Below are positions 12,301 to 22,670 of a stretch of DNA of 64,000 bases, one piece after another; the first letter of the stretch is position 1, and every line of letters starts with the position of its first letter. The stretch spans positions 372,001 through 436,000 of the forward strand of contig LR877147.1 of the NCBI GenBank assembly GCA_903995115.1. Direction: 5' to 3'. The stretch is from Angomonas deanei. Its lineage: Eukaryota; Euglenozoa; Kinetoplastea; Trypanosomatida; Trypanosomatidae. The notes beneath the pieces were generated by a model. That model did no database searches, was not told the DNA's origin, and was given only the letters and a program-made list of their open reading frames with translations. The translations under genes were made by a program, and so were the position numbers.

Positions 12301-13191
12301 GGACGAAATCTTTAGCCCGAACAGCTCCTTCTGCCCTTTTGGTTTCACGGGAGTGGAGTGGGAGAACTTCTCGTACTTTACATTTTCTTTTAACAGTTGT
12401 GCGTTGGTTTCGCCGGTGGCTCGCTGGGGTGCGGAAGTTGGCTGAGGGGTGTAGACTAGAAGCATCAAGAAGAGCAGCTGATGAAAGACGCAGCGGACGC
12501 CATCTGGCTTCGTGTCTGTACTGCGCCCTAAAAGCGGGTCCGAGACGGCCTTCAATGAGACATAACAGCACTCATCCAGTCGTTCCTTGCTATCCCGCAG
12601 TACATGGGAAGCAACGGGCGACCCCGCCACCTTCACCATGCAACACCACGCGGGGAGGGCGGTCGACAGGAACTGTAACACGCACGCTGTGTCTCCTTTT
12701 CGGCACACGACCAGCCACCGGTCTAACATGAGAGACAAGAGCAGTACCGGCAACTCCGTCTCCTTTCCCGCCACTGCTGCCGCTTTACAGTTGGCGGCCT
12801 GCCACAGTGGACTCACCTCCGACGAACTACGAAGTCCTTCTTTGCAGAGCCACTGTTGGGACGGGGGATCTAGACAATCTCTATAATATTCGTAAACGCT
12901 CGTTTCAATGTAACCCAAACTGGCGGCGTGTAACTCATCCGTGTCGGATTCCACCTTGACCAGTTGGTCTGAAATACGTTTACCTAAAGTGGTGTCAGTG
13001 AGAAAACTACGCAGCTTTTCCTTTTCTCGATTGGGGTTCGGAGAGCTGGTGTTACTACCACTACTACTAGCCGGTTGGTTTGACATCACCTGTCGGCGAG
13101 GGGTTCTCTGTCCCTCGTCCGGGGTATCGCCGGTCGACTCACCGACGTGTTTTTTGAGGTTTTGAACTACTTCTGAAAAAAACCTGTACAT
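3337..13191 (-). CDS. Giant BEACH-domain protein (LYST/neurobeachin type), reading frame interrupted
   Basis: About 3285 codons encoding a BEACH-family scaffold, a class that acts in vesicle and lysosome-related traffic. The start is ATG 13191 (MYRFFSEVVQNLKKHVGE), six bases after an AG (13198-13197) behind a roughly 60-base pyrimidine tract. In order: a long armadillo-like helical region; a concanavalin-A-like domain from about 9850; more helices; a PH-BEACH domain around 5700-5900; the BEACH domain around 4650-5500 (LWQNREISNFAYLLFLNVFA, AGRTTCDMTQYPVFPWV); and C-terminal WD40 repeats. The frame is broken five times: an in-frame TGA at 9834-9832 where a conserved Trp is expected, and single-base shifts near 8675-8685, 7236-7240, 6664-6668 and 5780-5790. 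Homology continues directly across each break, so it is one gene; whether it is functional, decayed or mis-assembled is undecided. Confidence 0.85.
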
Positions 13192-13196
13192 TACTA

Positions 13197-13265
13197 CTGG
13201 AGGCACAAGAAGAAGAGGGAAAGGAAGAAAGAAGAACGTAGAAGTGAAACAAAAAGGAAGAAACA
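13197..13265 (-). promoter_or_regulatory. Trans-splice acceptor of the BEACH gene
   Basis: On the coding strand, about 60 bases that are almost all C and T (13199-13260) end in CCAG, with the AG at 13198-13197, then five bases and the ATG. It decides the start: a longer frame reaching 13326 would translate the pyrimidine tract itself as an implausible Phe/Leu/Pro-rich leader. Confidence 0.75.
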
Positions 13266-13332
13266 AGGCGTAAGACGGCAAAAACTCGCCTAGCAGAAAA
13301 GAAAATAATGGAATGTTCGGTAGCATACCGTG

Positions 13333-15651
13333 TCACTTGGCGTCCGAGCTCGCGTCCTTTTCTAGCTCTTTGCACCGCTCCAGTACCGGGCGCATGATCT
13401 GCTCCTCCACCTCCTTGTCCGACACATACACTGGGATCATGCTAGCACAGCGACGTGCCGTGGCATGCATCTTCTCGACCGCTTCCGCTCGGACGGCAGC
13501 TTCCTTCGTGGCCGTCCCCGTGAGCGGCTGGGAGATGGAGGTTAGCATCGTCTGCGTGAGTCGGTCGACACAGGTAACGAATTCCCCTTCCACGTCTTGT
13601 TTGGAATCCCTCTTGGACTGTACAATCTCCAAACGACGTTGACGTAGCTTTGTAAAGTCCAGCGACGACTCCACCACCATAATGCTGGCGTCAATGTGGG
13701 ACAGCTCCCGTCGAAGAAATAGCAAGTGGGCTAGCTGGCAAAGAAGGGCCTTTGTCGGGGCCTCCGGGTCGCTGGTCTCCTTCTGCATCAGTTTGGTCAG
13801 CTCTTGGATCAGCGCGAGGGAGGCTTGGATCGACTCCTCCGCGAACACGGAAAACACAGAAAACTCCAACGTGGGGTAGAGAAGGGCGAGCAGCTTGATG
13901 GCATTAAGGACCCCGGACCAATAAAACGCGGGGTCGTTGCAGGGAACGGTCTCCAACGGCTGTACCTCGCTGGTTGTCTTGTCCAATGAATCGGTCAGCT
14001 TCAAGTAGGCCTGTGCGTCGGTTCGCTTCGGTTTACAGTTCACAACCGACTCCCGCAGATAGACACTAGTGCGGAAGAAGAGCCGTTCCTGGGCATCTTG
14101 GATCATGCGCGTCCACAAGGTGGCAATGTCCGTTGCGCCGCCAAACTTGGTGTCGTGGGTCAGTTGAATACGCTGAATCGCCTTGATGGTGTCGGACAGC
14201 TCCTCGATGCTGTCCACACGCAGCAGCCGTGATCGAAAACCGTGGTACACCTCCTCCGCGATGGAGGCCACTAACTGTGGCATCAAGTAAGAGACAAACT
14301 CATCCCGTAGCCACACTTCTTCCAGAATTTCCTTTTCCGCCTCCAAACACACCTCGAGAAAGGAGCACATTTGAAACGTAATCTCTGGTAGCGTGCGGTC
14401 CACAGGGGCGCTGGGCAGCAAACTGACACTTCGTTCGGTGGGGATGTCGGAAGGGGATTTGGGCGACTCAGACACCGCATTCTCATCCGGCTTAAGTAAC
14501 GAAAACGGTCCGCTGTGTATGTTCACATTCTGATTGTACCACACGGTCAACCAGCGGCGCAGGAGGGGGCCCACAATCGACACCCTCCCCGTCCTGTACG
14601 CGTTCAGCACCTCCTGCGAATAGAGGTCCGTCTCGCTGGTGCTCCCTAACAAGCTATTCTCCTTTGACGACCCACCCCGCATCTCTAGCATTCGTCGCAG
14701 GCTCGTCTTTTCCTCCATTTTGGCGAGGTACAGTCGGTTGACGCTATTTAAAAAGTTGGCAAAGGAGTCTTCCATGTTATCCCAATTGAGCACCGGGAGG
14801 TCCACCTCCTCTTCTTCTGGTGACGTCTCCGTCATGGATGGATTCAGCGCCCGTTTAAAGACGATGGAGTTTCTCGTGTATTGCACGCTCTCGTCCAGGG
14901 AGGACTTGACGGCGTTCGTCACACACTGTGCGACACTCTGTTGTACAATCGCTAGTTTGTTGTGGTACTCCTTGTACGACTTTAACGAAGTCGACTGCGA
15001 TAAGAAGAGCGCCTCCTTTTCCACGTCCTCCAACAGTAGGGGAAACCGCTCCGACACGGCAGAGAGAAGCGGGTTTTGAACCTCCTTGAAGAGATTGTCG
15101 ATACGCAAAAAGTGATTGTTCACCTTTCGAATCTCATCCCGCAACAGCTCTTGGCGTGCCATCTTGGCCAACGCCCCAGAGGTATCTCTGGTCACCGCGA
15201 TATGTTGCTCCTGGACGGTTTCCGTGACGGCCCGCATCGCGCGAATGCCGGACAGAACGTCCACTAAGATTTGACTGCTCTCGTTGGCGTCCTTCAGACT
15301 TTTTTCTATTTGGTCTTGCCACTGGGTGAAGGTATGAATCCGTTTCAGGCACGCCTGTCTGGCAGCCTCCTTCATCTCGGTCTGATACTCCTCGAACATC
15401 ATCTGCCGTATCCCGTCTTCCTTTTCCTGCGTCCCTGAACTAAAGGAAGCGCCGCCATACGTTTTCAGTGGGGACGTTTCCGTGCTACGGAGTGCATTTT
15501 TGTACGGTGACGACACTAATGAGGAGTCTTCCATGTGGGACTGCTTGGCCTCTTCCAGAAACTTTTCCGGCACGGGTAACGGATACCGAAAGTGTTTGCT
15601 AATCGGAAGCGTTATCATATCGAGCTGTCTGCTCACACTACTTTCGTCCAT
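13333..15651 (-). CDS. COG3: Conserved oligomeric Golgi complex subunit 3 (COG3/Sec34)
   Basis: Predicted subunit of the COG tethering complex that captures retrograde vesicles at the Golgi. The 772-residue protein is all-helical with an N-terminal coiled coil (about residues 85-230). The Sec34-like part includes EIRKVNNHFLRIDNLFKEVQ and, shortly after, FPLLLEDVEKEALFLSQST, matching the family pattern in which a short helix is followed by 'L.rlde.i.fi..h...k'. A second conserved block near residues 430-490 (FLEVCLEAEKEILEEVW) corresponds to the C-terminal helical bundle. Length is close to that of human COG3. The stop is TGA, 141 bases before the BEACH ATG. Identification rests on pattern memory, so another tethering-complex subunit is possible. 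Confidence 0.7.
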   Translation of the reverse strand: MDESSVSRQLDMITLPISKHFRYPLPVPEKFLEEAKQSHMEDSSLVSSPYKNALRSTETSPLKTYGGASFSSGTQEKEDGIRQMMFEEYQTEMKEAARQACLKRIHTFTQWQDQIEKSLKDANESSQILVDVLSGIRAMRAVTETVQEQHIAVTRDTSGALAKMARQELLRDEIRKVNNHFLRIDNLFKEVQNPLLSAVSERFPLLLEDVEKEALFLSQSTSLKSYKEYHNKLAIVQQSVAQCVTNAVKSSLDESVQYTRNSIVFKRALNPSMTETSPEEEEVDLPVLNWDNMEDSFANFLNSVNRLYLAKMEEKTSLRRMLEMRGGSSKENSLLGSTSETDLYSQEVLNAYRTGRVSIVGPLLRRWLTVWYNQNVNIHSGPFSLLKPDENAVSESPKSPSDIPTERSVSLLPSAPVDRTLPEITFQMCSFLEVCLEAEKEILEEVWLRDEFVSYLMPQLVASIAEEVYHGFRSRLLRVDSIEELSDTIKAIQRIQLTHDTKFGGATDIATLWTRMIQDAQERLFFRTSVYLRESVVNCKPKRTDAQAYLKLTDSLDKTTSEVQPLETVPCNDPAFYWSGVLNAIKLLALLYPTLEFSVFSVFAEESIQASLALIQELTKLMQKETSDPEAPTKALLCQLAHLLFLRRELSHIDASIMVVESSLDFTKLRQRRLEIVQSKRDSKQDVEGEFVTCVDRLTQTMLTSISQPLTGTATKEAAVRAEAVEKMHATARRCASMIPVYVSDKEVEEQIMRPVLERCKELEKDASSDAK

Positions 15652-15819
15652 TTTTGAAGTATTTCTAATGTTGGCGTTGCTTTACTTATTCTTGGGGGGG
15701 GGGAGGAAGAGGGGAGAGAAGTGGTAGGCAACGAACGAAAAACAACAGGCAAGCGAACCACGATACGTGTCCACCAAAACAAACACACAAGAGAGCAAAA
15801 CCATTTTGTTTCAACTGAT

Positions 15820-18800
15820 TTATTGTGAAGTAGGCCGGGAACGGAAAAAGTCCAGTATTTCTCGAATTCTGTCGAGTTGGGTGCGATCCTTACTGTCTCT
15901 TACAGTACGCTCCACGCTGGTTATCACTCCCTTTAAGGCGGTTTCGCCGAAATGCGGTACGTTACGGTCATTCTCCTCACACCGTACGAGCATCAGCAGT
16001 GCGCTGGTGACACTATTCACGAGTCGGGACCCTATGACAGGCGCGGGATCTGCTTTCGTCTCATTGTTCAGCTCAAATTCCCGCACGGCCCAACGGACAA
16101 AGCTGCCCTTATTGGCGGTCAGGAGACGATACATTTCGTGGAGGGTCGCCGCAGTTGCCTCCTGTCCACCAAAGTGTCTCTCCAGGTCGTCCAAGGCGAG
16201 TAGGGCACACTGGTGAATCCCACTCTCCAAGGCCAGTTCCTCCTCGCTCTCGTCATTCTCGTTACGTTTGTTAATCGCCGTAATCAGCTCATCTTGGAAC
16301 GCCGCTCCCAGCAGAACGTTCACACAGTCTGGGAGACTCCACAACCTTTTGCCGGAGAAGCCTTGCAGGCAGTGGACGATACTTTCCCACTCTGCGTCCG
16401 TGAACAATTCATCCTCGGTGTAACACTCCGCGACACACGCGGACAGAAACAGCTGGGAGAGATGATGGGAGGATAAACCTTTTAACGCCGCATCGGTGGG
16501 CGTCATCGACTGCAGTATGGTGAGCAGCTGCTCTCGTAGGGATTGGCACAACGTATCCTCCTCCGAAGCAGAATGTGTCTTCATGAAGTCGGAAAAGCTT
16601 TCGGTTAACTTGTCTTCTAGCTTCTTTTTCGCGTCATCGGTTAACGAGTTCAGATAAGTTTCTATTCCTTGTTGGTTATCCCCGTTCGCGAAGCACAGTA
16701 GCGTTCGACTGATTAAGGAAGCAAGGGACAGTTTGAGCAGCAGTGGCGTCTGTGGCTCTTTCAAACGGTCCACCACGAATACCGTTACCTCTTTGACGAG
16801 CAGCAGCAGGTGACACGAGTGGTAGGGCACCGGTGCAACCCCAACACTGCCTTGAAGATGCTGAAGCGCCTTCTGGGCATCCTCCGCACGGCGAGCTTCC
16901 AGCAGAGTGGTGAGATTGGAGCACAGCTCCATCAGTGCCCCACTTTCCATCTTCTTCTCTGGCAGGTACAACAGGTGCTGATCAAAAACTAAACTGTGTC
17001 GCTGCGCCGTGCTGTACACACGCGTTAGCCGAAGCGCCGACTGCATGCTGTACAGACGAACATCCTTGTCATAAGCGACAGATTCCAGCTTCTGCATCGA
17101 GCGCACCAGTGCGCGAGAGCACGATGCCTGACGTGCAAACTTGTCCAGTAGCAAGATGGTATTCAGCAACTGAATGCCGAGATCCCTCAGATGGTGTAGT
17201 TCCCTTTCGCTGACGTGGTGGAGCTTTTCTTTCACGGTACACGCCGACACGTACAGAACAAAGCGTCTTACCGCCATAGCGCAAAATGTATCAAACAACG
17301 GTCTGGGCGGATATTTGAAGAACGCCAAAGAGCGCGCCGTATTGACCAAGTCCTCTAGCGTGCAGGTATCGTCGTCCACTGTGGTAGAGAACTCCTCCAG
17401 ACGCGCCATGAGCTTCTGTGTCAGTATATCAAACGGCCCTTCTTCGGCGGGTGCATCGGAAATCCAGTCACTCTTAACCGCACTCGTTTGCACAACGGCA
17501 TCCTTCCGCACATAGCCAGACCGCTGCAAGCTCCGTAGCATGCTGTAGCATTCCTTCAGCGAGCACCCATCCACCTTGTGGAACAACGTCTCCCCAGCGA
17601 TGGTACTGAGAATTCGAGAATTGACAAACCCAATTTTGGCGAGTTTATTCAACAAGAGAGACACCTCCAACGGGTCTAGTGTGGAGGAGATGTGCTGTAG
17701 TCGTGGGATGAGGTGGCTGAGTAAGTGGCTCGGACTGTATGTGGACAGGTCAATACTTTGAAGGAGCATCACGATGGTCTTGCCGGAGACGGAACTCCCT
17801 TGGTTGTCCTCGCCAGACTCCAACAGCTCCAGCACAAAGTCGCCCGTTACCTCAAGGAGGTTGCAGAGGGATTCTCTCAGGGTCGCCACAAAGGATGGGG
17901 TCTCCTCCTCTAAAAGCGGGCCAGACTCTTTCTCATCCCCTTCCTCCTCTTCTGGAGAGGTGTCCGAATGAGCCGTCAGCCGATACAACTGACTGCAGGT
18001 GAAACACAGGGCAACCGCCTCTTCTGTACTTTTGTGGTTCACGTCCGATGCATCTAGTACCTCGACGGAGCGGTTGATGACGGCGGAGGCGGCAAGGCAC
18101 ACCTGCGAGACGACGGAAGGAGAGGGGTGTTGCTCCACTGTTTTCAATAGGGTCTTCACCATTAGCAAACCGCTTCGAATGGACATTTTCTGCTTTCCAG
18201 GCGCGCTAGCCAATTGAGTGGAGATTGCCGCGACTAGCGGAGAAACATCACAGTTCACAACGTGCGCCGTATGGATGCCATCCAACGCACGCTTCACGTC
18301 AATGATCACTTTATCATTGGGGGTGGAAGTCTCTATAATCTGTGGCGCCGCAGCCGCTAATGCGCCCACGGTCTTTTCTAGTTGGGATCGCAGCTCGCCA
18401 TTGGTGCTATCCCGAAAAGAGGCGAGATACAGGCACAGGGTGCCGCACTCGTACAAGTTGCAGGACGGGGCAAGCTCCTCCACACGCCTTAGAATCGCTG
18501 GTAGACTTTCCACCAACTCATCCGTGATGGAAACTTCTGCCGCGGTTTCCCCTTCCGCCATTTTATCCTCCTCGAGGACACTCTGCTCGTCCATTGCCCT
18601 TGTTTTCCGCCAAATACTCAGCAGCTGGACGACATCTTTTGGCGTCGTGAGAGAGTCCGACACCACTTGTGTGAGCGACAGTCGTAGTAAAGCCTTGGCA
18701 CGGACGACAGAGGGGCAGGTTTCCGTGAACAGGAGAGAGCAATGGATATACTTAATCAGCGACTCCATGACAAGGTAGCTTTCCTGCGTACTACCGGAAG

Positions 18801-20465
18801 TATCCCCTTCTTTGAGGATACTCTCCACGAGATCAAACAGCCGGTCGCAATCAGAGAAGCGAAGGTCCGAGAGGGACGACAGAATAGCCGCACACTCTCC
18901 GCGCCGCACCGGCTTGCCCCCCTCTTTTTCCTCACTAGGAGTGGTGATAACCTGACGGAATCGGTCAAAGCAAATATCCAGTGTGTCAGCGAGTTCTGGG
19001 ATATACCGGCGAAGCTGAAAGTCACCCTTCCCCCCACCCTCTGACAGTCTCAAGTGCCGTGAGGCGTACACCTGAAATCGAGCGAGGCCCTGGAGAAATG
19101 GGACCAAGTGGCCCACCTGAATATACGGCACCTGGGACGGTCTGGTGAAGGTGCCACACAACCGCTGCACCACGTCGAGCGGCACCTCCACGGCGGGGTA
19201 CTTCTCTTGCACACGGGAGAGAGACGACACGAGAACACTAGACTCGTGTGGGTAAAAGACAGAACGCGCCGAGTCGTTTGTGTCGCTAAGTGAAAACACT
19301 TTTTGTCGAACGCTGCCGATGATTAATTTGAGTACATCTCCCGAAAACACACTTGGGTCGAGCTTCGCTAGTACTAAACAGAGATTGCACAGCTCCTTCG
19401 TCTGGCACGACGAGACAGCGGGTGGTATTTGCTGGACCGCACGCAGCAGCACCACCTGACCCAACTCTTTGTTTTCTAGCTGTGGCGCGCACTGCAGCAA
19501 AGAAAGGAGATCGAACAACTTGTGAGAAGCGGTGCCGTTCAGCATGTGCCGTTCAGCATTAAACTAGACTTCATCACTGGTGAAACGGTGATGTAACTAT
19601 CCTTCAGTTGTTTCTTAACAGCTTTTACTGTTTTGGGGGAGCATGCTCCGCTGGTCAGTGTGTTCTCCAGGGTGACAAACGACTGCAACAACACGCTAAC
19701 ATCGTATGCCGTTAACTCGACCGGAACTGCCCCAGTATCTTGCGACCCTTCTTGAATCACCCTCGCCAGGGTGACGCATGCGGCGTGATGGAGGTTGGAA
19801 CACATTTTCGGCACCCCTTTTATCACCTCAACGGGAGCGTCGGACTCCTCGACGGGTTCCAGTAGCTTGATAATCAGCTGAAAAACGGAAATCAAGTTCA
19901 TGATGTTTTGCTTCCGCACCTGTTCCCTATCCTCCATTTGGTTTCGCTGGTTTTGAAAGGCCCTGTTCGACAAATCCGTGTTCAGCTGCACCGCCTTGAG
20001 AAGTGGTGGAAATAAAGTCGTCAGAATAAATTGCCGTCCATTTGTTTTGCCGTCCTTCAGATTCATCAAGGGCATGCCAATGGACATGACCTGTCGCACC
20101 GTGATGAGGAGGTGTGGGTGGGTGGCTACCCACTCCAAACTCTCTTTCACCCGTTCCGTCGTGGTGGAGGCGCCGAAGGATTGGGACACCGATAGGAGTT
20201 TCCCCACCTCCACCGCGTAGAGTGTATTCTCGGGGTCGACATCCGACAAGGCATCCTCGTGTCGTACCTGCTTTTCTAGTAAACGGTTAACACTGATTTC
20301 CAGGTGGTTGGCAGACACATTAGGAGTCGCTGTGGGGGAGCTCCCCTTGCTATGGTTTTTGTTTCCCTGTTGCTGGTACTGCTGACGGAAACGGAGCAAC
20401 GAACTTAACACTGTATTTCGTGTTGTTACATTACGATTAAACAGCAGACGTGAAGCAAAGAACAT
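15820..20465 (-). CDS. Large predicted mitochondrial helical-repeat protein, split by a 14-base duplication
   Basis: The gene starts at ATG 20465 with a typical mitochondrial presequence (MFFASRLLFNRNVTTRNTVL: basic, hydroxylated, no acidic residues). About 300 residues later the frame ends at TGA 19541-19539, inside a perfect 14-base tandem duplication (19532-19545 and 19546-19559). The second copy opens the frame that runs to 15820 for 1241 residues. Both sides read SLMLNGT at the join, so without the duplication one protein of roughly 1540 residues results. The body is a solenoid of helical repeats with Leu-rich pairs (YDVSVLLQSFVTLENTL), resembling the organellar RNA-binding and editing-accessory proteins of kinetoplast mitochondria, but no RAP or PPR signature is certain. 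I therefore assign location, not function. Two overlapping genes is the less likely reading. Confidence 0.7.
19532..19559 (-). repeat. Perfect 14-base tandem duplication inside a gene
   Basis: On the coding strand ATGCTGAACGGCAC occurs twice with no spacer (19559-19546 and 19545-19532). Fourteen is not a multiple of three, so it shifts the frame of the mitochondrial helical protein and creates a TGA six codons after the first ATG of the repeat. Confidence 0.95.
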
Positions 20466-20892
20466 GATGGTGCTTGTTCAACAGCTACACGCACTCTATC
20501 ACTACCACGGAGAGAGAAGGGAGGAAAAGAGTGAACGTTGATTGCGGTCGTAAGGATGCATACAAAGACAGAAGAAGAAAGGAATGGAAAAAAAAAAAAA
20601 AGTTCCTTCGGGTGTGGTATCCGTTTTCGTTTATTTCACGCTAGTTTTACTAGAAACGTTCGTGGCTACAGTTTAAAACAAAAACGAAAAACACTTTAAT
20701 TGAACTTTACTTTTAATTCTAGCAATTACATTGTAGCGCAATATTTCTCCTGTTATGAATAACTTCCAGTTGGATGGACCTCCATAAAAGCTACTATAGC
20801 TTTTACTTGACTGCTTACCTGCTATGAAACCAATGTAATTGAGAGCAACATTTTTGTCGTGCGTGAACACACAACGAATATACTTATCGTAT
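20466..20892. other. Intergenic region with A14 run and a perfect hairpin
   Basis: About 430 bases between the helical protein and the beta-propeller protein. It holds a 14-base A run near 20587-20600 (T run on the coding strand, likely part of the acceptor of the downstream gene) and the hairpin at 20785-20805. A 92-codon minus-strand frame (20673-20951) overlaps the next gene out of frame and is not credible. Confidence 0.6.
20785..20805. other. Perfect 9-bp stem, 3-base loop hairpin in a 3' UTR
   Basis: TAAAAGCTA at 20785-20793, loop CTA at 20794-20796, and the exact inverse TAGCTTTTA at 20797-20805. It lies about 90 bases past the stop of the beta-propeller gene on the coding strand. The structure is directly visible; a role in mRNA stability is only a guess. 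Confidence 0.5.
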
Positions 20893-22410
20893 CTACCGGG
20901 TAGAGCCGTACAGCCTTTGCTCGCCACCACCCAATAACGGGGCGTCCTCATTCTTGAACGAGGTGCTCTTTCTCTGCGAGTCGGAATCGAAGCACTTCTT
21001 GACCTTTCGGATCACGAAAATGGTCGGGATGAGAATGAGCGCGATGGTGAACAGAAATGTCCAGCCGTACGTGGCGGCGCATAGGGCTACATAGCGGTAC
21101 GTACCGTCCGCGGCCAGTTCATAACAAAACGGGACATTCTTCTGATGCTCTAGCAGCACGGAGAGGATGAACTCGGGTTGATCGGGGAGGTTGTTGGCGA
21201 ACTTGCCAATATACGGGGACGGGCCGGACGACAGGCGGAAGGACTCCGTGACGTAGGGCGAGGCGTACGTGTAGATCTTCCGGCCAGTACGGTCGGCAAT
21301 GAGAAGCACACCACGGGAGGGGTTCTCGTAGAACCCGCTGATGGAGTGGCCCACACGGACGTCGGTCACGCTGTACAGGGCGTGGGTGCGGGCGAACCGG
21401 TCGAGGTCGTAGCCGCGCTGACGGTTGCCGGAGCTGTGCGCGGCAAAAGGCACCATGTACATCATACCATCCTCCTTGGAGGTGACGTAGACATAAGGCG
21501 TGTTGAAGAAGAGAGGGGCGGATGAGTTTCCATCCAACTCCTCGTTCATCGCATTCGGGAAGGCCACCTGTACAGGGGAGGGCACATACAGACCGAAGAG
21601 GCGCTCCCCGGTCTCCGAGTCAAAGACGTGAACTGTACTGGCCGCCACGTCGCACACCAGCAGGTAGCGCTTCAACGAGCCTTTCGTGGACGCAAAGTAA
21701 CCCGGCGACGCGAGTCCGTCCACCAACGCGGGAGGCAAGGGGGGCGAGAGGGCGATACCTCGAACGGAACTCAGCGCATAGTCGTCGCTCCAGGAAGAGG
21801 CGAAGAGACCGGACGCATCGGGAAGACCGTCTGGCAAGATGTTCGTGAAGGCGTCTGTCCCCATGATATCCTTGGAAGGGATGGCAAACTTCACATTGGA
21901 TGCAAGCACCCACGTGTCATTCTTCTTGTCATCCGACTTGTACGTGTAGCGGGTGATGGTAATACTGTTCTGGTTGGACACATACAAGTCGTTGGTCTCA
22001 GGGTGAAACACAAAGTCGTAGGGGTGGTCGAGCAGCACATCCGCCTTGGTCTGGGAGGCGACGGTGAACAAGTAGTCCCTCGTGCAGTCCTGGTTGAGGG
22101 TCTCGTTCAGAAGGCCGTTACCGCTCACGGCAAAGATGCGGCTGTAGGAGCCACTGGCGCTGCCAACGTACAAGTGACCGCCCGGACCGAAGCGCATGGT
22201 GCGCAGCTTGCCCACCTTCACGTCACTCGGAAAGCTGGCATTGTTGATCACCTCGCCCAGGTACATTCCCTGCGTATCAAAGGACCAAATATTGTCCCCC
22301 ATATTGCTGGTGACGTACACGGCGTGGGTATTGCCATTGGAGGGGCAAACCGCGGAGACCGTGTAGGCCGCGGCTACGATAAAAAGAAGTACGAGTCCTC
22401 GCCAGTTCAT
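20893..22410 (-). CDS. Type I membrane protein with beta-propeller ectodomain
   Basis: A 505-residue predicted surface or endomembrane protein. The first ATG is at 22410 (MNWRGLVLL); the longer frame to 22425 begins at TTG. Residues 1-22 form a signal peptide (LVLLFIVAAAYTVSA). The ectodomain shows propeller-blade patterns: AVYVTSNMGDNIWSFDTQG, FGPGGHLYVGSASG, FHPETNDLYVSN and YLLVCDVAASTVHVFDSETG, resembling NHL or SMP-30-type blades. Several N-x-S/T sites are present. A single membrane segment near residues 448-468 (GWTFLFTIALILIPTIFVI) is followed by a basic cytosolic tail with Ser/Thr and a dileucine-like acidic motif (NEDAPLLGG), suggesting endosomal or lysosomal sorting. I do not know a characterised homologue. 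Confidence 0.75.
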   Translation of the reverse strand: MNWRGLVLLFIVAAAYTVSAVCPSNGNTHAVYVTSNMGDNIWSFDTQGMYLGEVINNASFPSDVKVGKLRTMRFGPGGHLYVGSASGSYSRIFAVSGNGLLNETLNQDCTRDYLFTVASQTKADVLLDHPYDFVFHPETNDLYVSNQNSITITRYTYKSDDKKNDTWVLASNVKFAIPSKDIMGTDAFTNILPDGLPDASGLFASSWSDDYALSSVRGIALSPPLPPALVDGLASPGYFASTKGSLKRYLLVCDVAASTVHVFDSETGERLFGLYVPSPVQVAFPNAMNEELDGNSSAPLFFNTPYVYVTSKEDGMMYMVPFAAHSSGNRQRGYDLDRFARTHALYSVTDVRVGHSISGFYENPSRGVLLIADRTGRKIYTYASPYVTESFRLSSGPSPYIGKFANNLPDQPEFILSVLLEHQKNVPFCYELAADGTYRYVALCAATYGWTFLFTIALILIPTIFVIRKVKKCFDSDSQRKSTSFKNEDAPLLGGGEQRLYGSTR

Positions 22411-22670
22411 TGATATGCTTCTCAAAAATAAACGTTAAAACGAAAATAAGAAAAAAACAAACCGTTTAACTACTTATCCGTTAGAGTAAAAAAGAAAAAA
22501 AAAAGAAGAAAACGGAGTGTACCACTACACACGGTGCATGTGAAAACAGAATGGAAGCTATTACTATTTTATCTGTACAACCGAAAACTTGATTCAAGCA
22601 ACCCTCTCCGTCAAAACAGAAAAGGGGGATAAAACACGATCAACAACAACAATGGATTCGATAAATTCAA

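Noticed and set aside
13192-13326. 45-residue hydrophobic N-terminal extension (signal peptide) of the BEACH protein
   Set aside because: It is the translation of the polypyrimidine splice tract; the AG and ATG at 13191 give a cytosolic start as expected for this family. The same applies to upstream extensions of the GTPase, MORN, eL43, trypanin, mitochondrial and disordered proteins.
15820-20465. Two separate overlapping genes at 19539-19559
   Set aside because: The second frame has no pyrimidine tract or acceptor of its own and begins inside the coding part of the first; both sides share MLNGT through a duplicated 14-mer, which fits one broken gene better.
20673-20951. 92-codon minus-strand frame
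   Set aside because: It overlaps the end of the beta-propeller gene out of frame, includes 3' UTR sequence and has no features.
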